Source: an uncultured beta proteobacterium (lineage in GTDB: Bacteria > Pseudomonadota > Gammaproteobacteria > Burkholderiales > Burkholderiaceae). Taken from it: DNA of 11,258 bases. Position numbers and translations under genes: made by a program. Positions 1-6,125 of the stretch are shown one piece after another. Within the stretch, counting starts at the first letter, position 1, and the number at the start of each line of letters is the position of its first letter. The DNA is taken from NCBI GenBank assembly GCA_903938955.1, contig CAJAFJ010000210.1, positions 1 through 11,258 on the forward strand. The letters run 5' to 3'. Below the pieces are notes generated by a model. That model saw only the letters and a program-made list of their open reading frames with translations, was not told the origin of the DNA and made no database searches.

Positions 1-41
1 AAAGAAGCGTCGGACACGTGTTTGATAAGTTCGCTGGCCAT
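1..41 (-). CDS. trxA: Thioredoxin 1, N-terminal fragment (gene runs off the left edge)
   Basis: Reading the minus strand from ATG at 41-39 gives MASELIKHVSDAS followed by an incomplete codon at the window edge. This matches, from memory, the start of thioredoxin TrxA in Burkholderiales, the small cytoplasmic dithiol protein that reduces ribonucleotide reductase, peroxiredoxins and other targets. The active-site WCGPC would lie beyond the window, so the call rests on 13 residues only. A good Shine-Dalgarno, AAGGA, lies five bases before the ATG on the minus strand, supporting the start. The gene is divergent from the AddB-like gene, and about 130 bp between them must hold both promoters. The neighbourhood (thioredoxin next to an AddB/AddA-like pair) agrees with what I recall of Comamonadaceae gene order. 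Confidence 0.72.
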   Translation of the reverse strand, partial: MASELIKHVSDAS

Positions 42-80
42 GAAATTCCTTGATTGTGAGTAGTGTCTATGCTGGTTTGC

Positions 81-110
81 TTGGCACTAATGAGGTTCGT
101 TGCGCAAAAT
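81..110 (+). promoter_or_regulatory. Possible sigma-70 promoter for the AddB-like gene
   Basis: In the 129-bp divergent gap between trxA and the AddB-like gene, TTGGCA at 81-86 (5 of 6 to the -35 consensus) is followed after 18 bp by CAAAAT at 105-110 (4 of 6 to the -10). Transcription would start near 117, leaving a leader of 50-70 nt before the candidate start codons. The spacing is one base from ideal and the -10 is imperfect, so this is tentative. No equally good pair was found for trxA on the other strand. Confidence 0.3.
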
Positions 111-170
111 TCCAGCGGATAGATAGGTAAAGGTAAAGTGGGGAAATTGTGACAGAAACCAAGACCTTTC

Positions 171-2708
171 ATGGATGGCCCCTTCCCTATGGCTGAAATA
201 GAAAAAAAAAATCACGCTGATGCCGTCTGGGACCATGTCATGGTCCGGATTCGTGCCGAGCTGGCTCAGCGACAGGTGCACCCTTCGCGTACCGTGGTGC
301 TGCTGCCCTATGCCCAATTGATACAGGAAGCGCGCAGCGCCTGGCTCCGTGGCACGGTAGGTGACCACGGCACAGCGCATTTTTTACCGCGGTTCGAGAC
401 CAGCATGAACTGGACCCTCAGCCTGGGCAGCGTTTGCCCCAGTGGCGACGATGTGCGGCTCGACACCGCCCGCGATGCCCTGACCGCCGACGCGATGCTA
501 TCGCGCACCGGACTGGGCGCGCACCAAACCGTGCTCGGCAGTCGCTTGATGAAAGCCACCTGGAGCTTGGCGAAGGTGGCCGCTGCCGTGCCACCGCTTG
601 AGCGCGCCCAGTGGGGGGCTGATTTGGGCGCCACATTGGCGGCAGGCATGGACTCACCCGTGCTGGCACTGGAGGCGGCCACCGGGCAAATTGCACTGGC
701 CTGGGCTGCCAGCTCCAGTTACGCGACTGACCCGGTGTTTGGCGCCACGCCAGATTTACTGGTGGTGCTGGACGGTTTTCAGGCCGAACCCTTGAGTGAG
801 GCGTTGAAGCAGCGCCTGGGCGAGCGGGTGCTGGCGTTGTCGCTGTTGTCACGACAAACTGAAAGCGATGAACCCTGCGAACAAGGCCAGATCAGCCTGC
901 ACGCCGCGTTGGACGCCGAAGACGAGGCCCAGCGCGCGGCGGCGTGTGTGCTGGCCCATCTGGCGGCCGGTCGCAGCCCGGTGGCGCTGGTGGCGCAAGA
1001 CCGCGTGTTGACGCGGCGGGTGCGCGCCATGCTGGGCGAACGCGGCGTGGCCTTGCGTGACGAGACCGGCTGGAAGCTGTCCACCACCCGCGCGGCCGCC
1101 TCGCTCATGGGATTGCTGAAAGCACTGGTTTGGGATGCATCAACCGATGTGGTGCTGGACTGGCTTAAAAATGCCCCTGCCTTTGACCCCGCCGCCTTAA
1201 CGCAGGCCGAGATCAATTGGCGTCGCATGGGCGTGCGCGACTGGCGCTCAGCGCCTGCAGCCGATGCTGTGGTGCTGCAGGCGCAAAGCCTGCGTGACAC
1301 CCTTAAATCCCCCCGGCCGCTGACTCGCTGGCTGGCCGATCTGCGCCAGACCCTGCAAAACGCCGGCCAATGGCTGGGCCTGACGCGCGACCCGGCAGGC
1401 CAGGCGGTGCTGGAAGTCTTGCGGCTGCGCGAAGGCTTTGAGCTGGAGTTTGCCGACGTGACCGTGCGCATGAGCCAAACCGAATTCACCGCGTGGGTCA
1501 GCCAGACGCTGGAAGGCAAGAGCTTCGCCCCCAAACACCCGCCGCAGGCGCAGGTGGTGATCCTGCCCCTGAGCCAGTTGCTGGGGCGCCCGCTGGCGGC
1601 CGTGGTGTTGCCCGGTTGTGACGAAGTTCGCCTGCCGGTGTCGCCCGAGCCGCCCGGCCTGTGGACCCCCGCGCAGCGGGCGCTGCTGGGCCTGCCCTCA
1701 CGCGAGCAACTGGCCGACGCCACGCGCGCCGCCTGGCAATACGCCCTGCAATTTCCCCAAATTGACCTGCTCTGGCGCCAGAGTGAAGGTGGCGAGACCT
1801 TGATGTGCAGCGGTTTTGTGCAAGCCTTGCAGCTCCAGCAGATCGGTGATCCGGCGGCCGACCCCCGTGTGCAGCGCGTCATCACGCCGCAACCCGGCCA
1901 CACGCCCGCGCCGCAGGGCGATGCGCTGCCGGTGGACCGGCTGTCCAGCACCGCGTATGAAGATTTGCGCCGTTGTCCGTATCGCTTCTTTGCGCTGCGC
2001 CAACTGAAGCTGCAAACGTCTGACGAACTCGATACCGAGCTGGGCAAGCGCGACTTTGGCAATTGGCTGCACAGTGTGCTGAGCTTTTTCCATGAAGCAT
2101 TCAATACGGCTCCAGCGCACGATTTATCTGCGCGAGTAGCTATGATTAATATAGCGGCCGAGCAAGCCACGAAAGAACTCTGTTTGTCGCCCAGCGAGTT
2201 TCTGCCGTTTGCTGCCGCCTGGCCGCAAGTGCGCGCGGGCTACCTCACCTGGCTGGAAGGGCACGAGCGCGCAGGCGCCAGCTTCAGCGAATCCGAAGCC
2301 TGGAAAGAAACCCCGCTGGGGCGCCTGACGCTGGTCGGCAAGATCGACCGCATTGACCACCTGGCAGACGGCTCGGCGCTGGTCATGGACTACAAAACCG
2401 AGTCCCCCGGCATCACGGCCAAGCGCATCAAAGACCCGCTGGAAGACACCCAGCTCGCGTTTTATGCCGCCTTGCTGAGCAACGACACGCTGGCGGCGGC
2501 CTACGTCAATGTGGGCGAAAAAGACGGCACCAAAACCTATGCGCAAGACGACGTGGTGGACTTGCGCGATCTGTTGCTCGAAGGCATTGCCAACGACATG
2601 GGCCTGATCGCCAAAGGCGCGCCGATGCCCGCGTTGGGCGAGGGCACCGCCTGCGACTTTTGTGCGGCGCGGGGCATGTGCCGCAAAGACTTCTGGGAAA
2701 CACCTTGA
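171..2708 (+). CDS. AddB-like PD-(D/E)XK nuclease, probable DNA repair protein
   Basis: An 845-residue protein of the AddB-related 'probable DNA repair protein' family (about 900 aa), expected to partner the AddA-like helicase downstream in resecting double-strand breaks. The C-terminal RecB-type nuclease looks complete: H634 in GNWLHSVLSFFHE, D726 in GKIDRIDHL, D740 and K742 in VMDYKTE, then QLAFYAAL. It is bracketed by the four-cysteine iron-sulphur pattern of AddB: C602 in RRCPYRFF, then C828, C831 and C837 in CDFCAARGMC. The N-terminal half should be the helicase-like fold, but I see no Walker A motif; it opens with VVLLPYAQL, so it is probably not an ATPase. The start is uncertain: ATG 171 is the first after an in-frame stop at 150-152, ATG 189 (MAEIEKK) is as likely, M24 at 240 is possible, and none has a convincing Shine-Dalgarno. 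An A10 tract lies just after the first two starts. Residues 644-662 are encoded by a repeat element. Confidence 0.9.
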   Translation: MDGPFPMAEIEKKNHADAVWDHVMVRIRAELAQRQVHPSRTVVLLPYAQLIQEARSAWLRGTVGDHGTAHFLPRFETSMNWTLSLGSVCPSGDDVRLDTARDALTADAMLSRTGLGAHQTVLGSRLMKATWSLAKVAAAVPPLERAQWGADLGATLAAGMDSPVLALEAATGQIALAWAASSSYATDPVFGATPDLLVVLDGFQAEPLSEALKQRLGERVLALSLLSRQTESDEPCEQGQISLHAALDAEDEAQRAAACVLAHLAAGRSPVALVAQDRVLTRRVRAMLGERGVALRDETGWKLSTTRAAASLMGLLKALVWDASTDVVLDWLKNAPAFDPAALTQAEINWRRMGVRDWRSAPAADAVVLQAQSLRDTLKSPRPLTRWLADLRQTLQNAGQWLGLTRDPAGQAVLEVLRLREGFELEFADVTVRMSQTEFTAWVSQTLEGKSFAPKHPPQAQVVILPLSQLLGRPLAAVVLPGCDEVRLPVSPEPPGLWTPAQRALLGLPSREQLADATRAAWQYALQFPQIDLLWRQSEGGETLMCSGFVQALQLQQIGDPAADPRVQRVITPQPGHTPAPQGDALPVDRLSSTAYEDLRRCPYRFFALRQLKLQTSDELDTELGKRDFGNWLHSVLSFFHEAFNTAPAHDLSARVAMINIAAEQATKELCLSPSEFLPFAAAWPQVRAGYLTWLEGHERAGASFSESEAWKETPLGRLTLVGKIDRIDHLADGSALVMDYKTESPGITAKRIKDPLEDTQLAFYAALLSNDTLAAAYVNVGEKDGTKTYAQDDVVDLRDLLLEGIANDMGLIAKGAPMPALGEGTACDFCAARGMCRKDFWETP
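202..211 (+). repeat. A10 homopolymer at the start of the AddB-like gene
   Basis: Ten consecutive A residues span codons 11-14 counted from ATG 171, or 5-8 from ATG 189. In such a GC-rich gene this is exceptional. A -1 change in frame here meets a TGA at 218-220, and a +1 change reads to a stop near 320, so gain or loss of one A would inactivate the gene if translation begins upstream of the tract. It is a candidate for slippage-based on/off variation, or simply an AT-rich early coding region that keeps the ribosome entry site open. It would be harmless leader sequence if the true start were ATG 240. Confidence 0.6.
2101..2157 (+). repeat. Element copy A, ~50-bp double-hairpin repeat inside the AddB-like gene
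   Basis: An AT-richer island within GC-rich coding DNA, recurring at three sites in the next gene. The alignable core is 33 bp (2111-2143). Hand comparison without gaps gives 25/33 identity to copy B (core 3085-3117), 23/33 to inverted copy C (4814-4846) and 19/33 to copy D (5540-5572). Two hairpins are intact: GCGCA (2115-2119) with TGCGC (2129-2133) around a 9-nt loop, then GCTAT (2139-2143) with ATAGC (2151-2155) around a 7-nt loop. It encodes roughly residues 644-662 of the AddB-like protein, between the first nuclease motif (H634) and D726, without breaking the frame. It resembles dispersed repeats I recall from Comamonadaceae genomes, which I cannot verify here. Confidence 0.65.
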
Positions 2709-2726
2709 TTGAACTGACTGATTTGT

Positions 2727-5700
2727 ATGCCCCATAACCCACCCCAAGCCGCCTACGAGCACAACGGCCAACTGGTCAGCGCCGAAGCCTTCTACAAAAT
2801 AGCCTGTGACCCGCGCCGCAGCGTGGCGGTCGAGGCCTGTGCCGGTGCCGGCAAAACCTGGATGCTGGTGTCGCGCATCGTGCGGTCGCTGCTGGACGGC
2901 GTCGATCCCAAAGACGGCAAATTGCGCGTGCAGCCGCATGAGATTTTGGCCATCACCTTCACCAAACGCGCCGCCAGCGAGATGCGCGAGCGCCTTTACA
3001 AATGGCTGGGTGACTTCGCAGGCGCGGACCATGCCACGCTGGTGCAGGAACTGCACTACCGCGGGGTTGACAGCCTGAACGGCCTCCAGCCCTCGTCTTA
3101 TATGCCTGAGCAGCTATCAAATTTATACCAAAACCTGCTCGACAGCGGGCGCCAAGTGCAGGTGCGCACCTTTCACAGCTGGTTTGCCGCGTTGCTGCGC
3201 ACGGCACCGCTGGCCGTGCTGCAGCAGATGGACCTGCCCGCCAATTACGAGCTGCTGGAGGACGACGCCCCGGCCAAGGCGCTGGTGTGGCGGCGTTTTT
3301 ATGCCGCGCTGTTAACCGATGAGCCCGAGCGCGCCGACCTCAAGGCCGACTTTGAGGCCGTGGTGTTCGAGCATGGCCGCGCGCAAACTGAAAAAGCCCT
3401 GCAAACCGCGCTGGACAAGCGCACCGAATTTGCCCTGGCCGACACGCACGGTGTGGTCGAAGCCTCGGTGCTGCACTTTTGCGACCAGTACCCCGATTTT
3501 GCCTGGCTGGAAGCACCGGACGAGTACCTAAGCGCCCAGCCGCCACGCTGGCAAACCCTGCTGGATGCCGCCAAAGCGCTGGGCGGCGCGAGTGCCAAAA
3601 CCTTTGCCGCCAAAGGCGTTGAACTGGAAAGGGCGCTGACCCAGGGCGACATCGACGCCGCATTCGATGCCCTGCTGACCCGCGAAGGCTCGCCGCGCAA
3701 ATTTGGCGAAAAAATCAACGGCATCGAACGTGTGCGCGAGGCGCAAGAGCTGGTGCTGCGCGTGGTCGCCGCCCGCCTGCAGCACGCCGCCTGGACCTAC
3801 CAGCAGCGCATGGCGCGGCTCACCCGCCTGCTGCTGAAAGAATTCTCAAGCCTCAAACGCGAACACGGCTGGGTCGATATGAACGACGTTGAGCGCGCTG
3901 CGCTGGTCATGCTGGGCGACAACGTGCTGTCGGGCTGGGTGCAGGAGCGGCTGGACGCGCGCGTCAAACACCTGCTGATTGACGAATTTCAGGACACCAA
4001 CCCCCTGCAATGGCAGGCTCTGCGCTCCTGGCTCAGCGGCTACGCCGGGGCGGGCGGGGGGTCGAGCGGCGGCGAGGGCGCCACAGCGCCCAGCGTCTTC
4101 ATTGTGGGCGACCCCAAGCAAAGTATTTACCGCTTTCGCCGTGCTGAACCGCAGGTGTTCAAGGCCGCCAAAGTGTTCATCCAGGAGGCGCTGGGGGGCG
4201 ATTTGCTCAGCTGCGACCACACCCGGCGCAACGCCACCGGCGTCATTGCCTGCGTCAACGCGGCCATGGGCGAGGCGGCGCGGTCTGATTCGTATGACGG
4301 CTTTCGTGACCACACCACCAGTTCGGCTGAGGCTGGCGAGGTCTGCCAACTGCCCGTCATCCTGCGGGCGGCGCGCCCCACGGGGGCGACCAATGCGACC
4401 GGCGAATGGCGCGACAGCCTCACCACGCCGCGTGAAATCCCCGAAGAAACCCTGCGCACGCTGGAAGCCCGGCAAGCCGCGCGCTGGATTGCGCAGCACC
4501 TGGATCGCGCACAGCTGAAGCCTGCCGACGTGATGGTGTTGTCGCGCAAGCGGGCCGGGCTGACGCCCTTGCAGACGGAGTTGCGCAAGCTGCACATCGC
4601 CGCGCAAATAGGCGAAAAAACCGAGCTCATCGACTGCTGCGAAGTGCTGGACATGGTGGCCTTGCTGGACGTGCTGGTGTCGCCGCAACACGACCTGTCG
4701 CTGGCGCGCGTGCTCAAGTCGCCGATCTTCGGCATGGACGACGCCACGCTGGTGCAGCTCGCCCTGGCGCAGCGCGAGTCGAAACATTCGTGGTTTTCAT
4801 TGCTACAAAAAACAGAGCTACTCACGCATGAAGGACGTGCGCTAGCGGCCTGTTTTACCAAATGGCAGGGCTGGCTCGACAGCTTGCCGCCGCACGACGC
4901 GCTGCAGGCCATTTACACCGATGGCGACGTGCTGGCCCGCTTTTGCGCGGCCGCACCCGCCAATCAGCGCGAGGCGGTGCTGGCCAATTTGCGCGCCTTG
5001 CTGGGGGTGGCGCTGCAGCTCGGCGGCGGGCGTTACGCCACACCGTATGCGTTTGTGCGCGCTCTCAAGGCCGGTGGCGTGCTGGCGCCCGCAGCGGTCA
5101 ACCCGCTGGCGGTGCGCCTGCTCACCATCCACGGCGCCAAGGGGCTGGAGGCTGACGCCGTGCTGCTGATCGACACCGACACCCCCGAGCGCAACGCCGA
5201 CACCATGGGCGTGCTGGTGGACTGGCCGGGCGAGGCCGAGTGGCCGCAAAAATTTGTCTTTCTGGCCAGCGAAAGTCAGCCGCCCGCCTGCGCCATCCCC
5301 GCGCTGGACGCCGAGCGGCTGGAGCGCCAGCGCGAAGAACTCAACGCCCTCTACGTGGCGCTGACCCGCGCCCGCCACACGCTGGCCATCTCCAGCATTG
5401 AGCCGTACCGGGCGGCGGAGCGCAGTTGGTGGCAGCGTTTGGTCAAGCTGGCCAGCGCCGCCGCGGCGCCCGTTCAAACGGGTGAAGCCGCAACGCCAGC
5501 GACGCTGGTTGAGAAAGTTTTTTATATGAAAGAACTGCCTGTAGCGACCGTAGAGCGTGCGCAAGGCGCTATAAAAAAGGATGCATCCGACATGTCAAAC
5601 GACCCAACTGAAGATGACGACTCGCCCACCGCCCGCATTGGCAAAGCCATGCACCGCCTGCTGGAATGGGGCGATGCCTCCCCCAACAACACCGCCGCCG

Positions 5701-6059
5701 TCATGCGCGAGTTTGACTTGAACCCCGAGCAAGGCAGCGCCGCCGCCGCCATGGCCGAGCGCATTTTGCGGGGCGAGGGCGCCTGGGTCTGGGACCAGAG
5801 TGTGGTCGGCTGGCAGGGCAACGAAGTCGAGTTGATGTACCAGGGCGAGCCCTTGCGGCTGGACCGGCTGGTGCAGCGCAAAGACACCGGCCACTGGTGG
5901 GTGCTGGACTACAAATCAACCAGTACCCCGCAAGACCAGCCGGACTTGGTTGCGCAATTGAGCACCTACCGGGACGCGGTGCAAGCCATTTACCCGACCG
6001 AGGTGGTCGAGGCCGCCTTTTTGACCGGGCAGGGCACCGTGGTGAAACTGGCGACTTAA
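2727..6059 (+). CDS. AddA-like UvrD/Rep-family helicase with C-terminal RecB-type nuclease
   Basis: A 1110-residue superfamily 1A helicase-nuclease, the motor subunit expected to unwind and degrade broken DNA ends with the AddB-like protein encoded 18 nt upstream, in one transcript. Helicase motifs in order: Walker A ACAGAGKT (K43), Ia AITFTKRAASEM, TFHSWF, Walker B LLIDEFQDT (D419, E420), III GDPKQSIYRFRRAE (D462 onward), V TIHGAKGLE (H802), VI YVALTRAR (R881). The nuclease domain is complete: H976 in GKAMHRLLEW, D1046 in LRLDRL, D1061 and K1063 in VLDYKST, then QLSTY. The length fits AddA-like proteins. ATG 2727 is the first start after the upstream stop, but no Shine-Dalgarno is visible, so translation may be coupled to the upstream gene. 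Oddities: a glycine-rich insert (residues 440-452) between Walker B and motif III, and three repeat-element copies within the frame. A RecB-like assignment is less likely because the partner is AddB-like. Confidence 0.92.
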   Translation: MPHNPPQAAYEHNGQLVSAEAFYKIACDPRRSVAVEACAGAGKTWMLVSRIVRSLLDGVDPKDGKLRVQPHEILAITFTKRAASEMRERLYKWLGDFAGADHATLVQELHYRGVDSLNGLQPSSYMPEQLSNLYQNLLDSGRQVQVRTFHSWFAALLRTAPLAVLQQMDLPANYELLEDDAPAKALVWRRFYAALLTDEPERADLKADFEAVVFEHGRAQTEKALQTALDKRTEFALADTHGVVEASVLHFCDQYPDFAWLEAPDEYLSAQPPRWQTLLDAAKALGGASAKTFAAKGVELERALTQGDIDAAFDALLTREGSPRKFGEKINGIERVREAQELVLRVVAARLQHAAWTYQQRMARLTRLLLKEFSSLKREHGWVDMNDVERAALVMLGDNVLSGWVQERLDARVKHLLIDEFQDTNPLQWQALRSWLSGYAGAGGGSSGGEGATAPSVFIVGDPKQSIYRFRRAEPQVFKAAKVFIQEALGGDLLSCDHTRRNATGVIACVNAAMGEAARSDSYDGFRDHTTSSAEAGEVCQLPVILRAARPTGATNATGEWRDSLTTPREIPEETLRTLEARQAARWIAQHLDRAQLKPADVMVLSRKRAGLTPLQTELRKLHIAAQIGEKTELIDCCEVLDMVALLDVLVSPQHDLSLARVLKSPIFGMDDATLVQLALAQRESKHSWFSLLQKTELLTHEGRALAACFTKWQGWLDSLPPHDALQAIYTDGDVLARFCAAAPANQREAVLANLRALLGVALQLGGGRYATPYAFVRALKAGGVLAPAAVNPLAVRLLTIHGAKGLEADAVLLIDTDTPERNADTMGVLVDWPGEAEWPQKFVFLASESQPPACAIPALDAERLERQREELNALYVALTRARHTLAISSIEPYRAAERSWWQRLVKLASAAAAPVQTGEAATPATLVEKVFYMKELPVATVERAQGAIKKDASDMSNDPTEDDDSPTARIGKAMHRLLEWGDASPNNTAAVMREFDLNPEQGSAAAAMAERILRGEGAWVWDQSVVGWQGNEVELMYQGEPLRLDRLVQRKDTGHWWVLDYKSTSTPQDQPDLVAQLSTYRDAVQAIYPTEVVEAAFLTGQGTVVKLAT
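3079..3132 (+). repeat. Element copy B inside the AddA-like gene
   Basis: Same orientation as copy A and its closest relative here: 25 of 33 bases identical with no gap in the core (3085-3117), and the flanking ACGGC is also shared. The first hairpin has decayed; the second is partial (GCTAT at 3113-3117 against ATACC). It encodes roughly residues 118-135 of the AddA-like protein, between motif Ia and the TFHSWF segment. The codon phase differs by one base from copies A and D, so the encoded peptide is different. Confidence 0.6.
4799..4859 (-). repeat. Element copy C, inverted, inside the AddA-like gene
   Basis: Inverted relative to the other copies. Its minus-strand core (4846 to 4814) matches copies A and B at 23 of 33 bases each, without gaps. 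The first hairpin is conserved: CGCA (4825-4828) pairs with TGCG (4838-4841) around a 9-nt loop, the same loop length as copy A. It encodes about residues 691-711 of the AddA-like protein, in the region of the 1B/2B-type helicase insertions. The A6 run here (4807-4812) is not in slippery phase. Confidence 0.6.
5535..5588 (+). repeat. Element copy D in the helicase-nuclease linker of the AddA-like gene
   Basis: The most diverged copy: 19 of 33 core bases (5540-5572) match copy A and 19 match copy C. It retains the TAGCG start and the GCTAT end at the expected spacing of the family. It lies in the same codon phase as copy A and encodes about residues 937-954, in a variable linker between helicase motif VI and the nuclease domain, followed by an acidic stretch (EDDDS). 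It supplies the A6 run used by the possible slippery site at 5573-5579. Confidence 0.5.
5573..5579 (+). promoter_or_regulatory. Possible -1 ribosomal frameshift site (A-AAA-AAG)
   Basis: The heptamer AAAAAAG is in the correct phase for tandem -1 slippage: the zero-frame codons are ATA AAA AAG, as at the dnaX site. A -1 shift would add about ten residues and stop at TGA 5609-5611, giving a product of roughly 960 residues with all helicase motifs but no nuclease domain. Possible stimulators are an AAGG six bases upstream (5563-5566) and the palindrome GGATGCATCC immediately after (5579-5588). No strong downstream stem-loop was found. This is a hypothesis from sequence only. Confidence 0.22.
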
Positions 6060-6082
6060 TGGGCAAGCTACATTTACAGCCC

Positions 6083-6101
6083 CTGCAACGGCACGTTGCA
6101 G
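6083..6101 (+). other. Perfect 8-bp hairpin between the AddA-like gene and the flavoprotein gene
   Basis: CTGCAACG (6083-6090) and CGTTGCAG (6094-6101) are exact inverted repeats around the three bases GCA. The structure starts 23 nt after the AddA-like stop and ends 24 nt before the flavoprotein ATG at 6126. No T-run follows on either strand, so it is not a standard intrinsic terminator. It may be an RNA processing or stability element, a weak attenuator, or a protein-binding dyad. It swallows a potential TTG start at 6096, arguing against that start. Confidence 0.5.
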
Positions 6102-6125
6102 AAATTAACAATGAAAAGTGATTCG

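Noticed and set aside
779..2170. Long open frame on the minus strand, 463 codons, opposite the AddB-like gene
   Set aside because: It lies opposite a gene with intact catalytic motifs, its translation is rich in S, R, A and C typical of antisense GC-rich DNA, and no known domain is visible.
4807..4813. AAAAAAC slippery heptamer in element copy C
   Set aside because: Codon boundaries (CAA AAA ACA) are not in the X-XXY-YYZ phase needed for tandem -1 slippage.
2124..5564. Several minus-strand open frames of 240-313 codons opposite the AddA-like gene
   Set aside because: Shadow frames from GC-biased third positions; low-complexity A/G/R/Q composition, no recognisable motifs and no ribosome sites.
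6096..6125. TTG start for the flavoprotein at 6096
   Set aside because: The codon lies inside the perfect 6083-6101 hairpin and lacks a ribosome site; ATG 6126 or 6111 fits the family start better.
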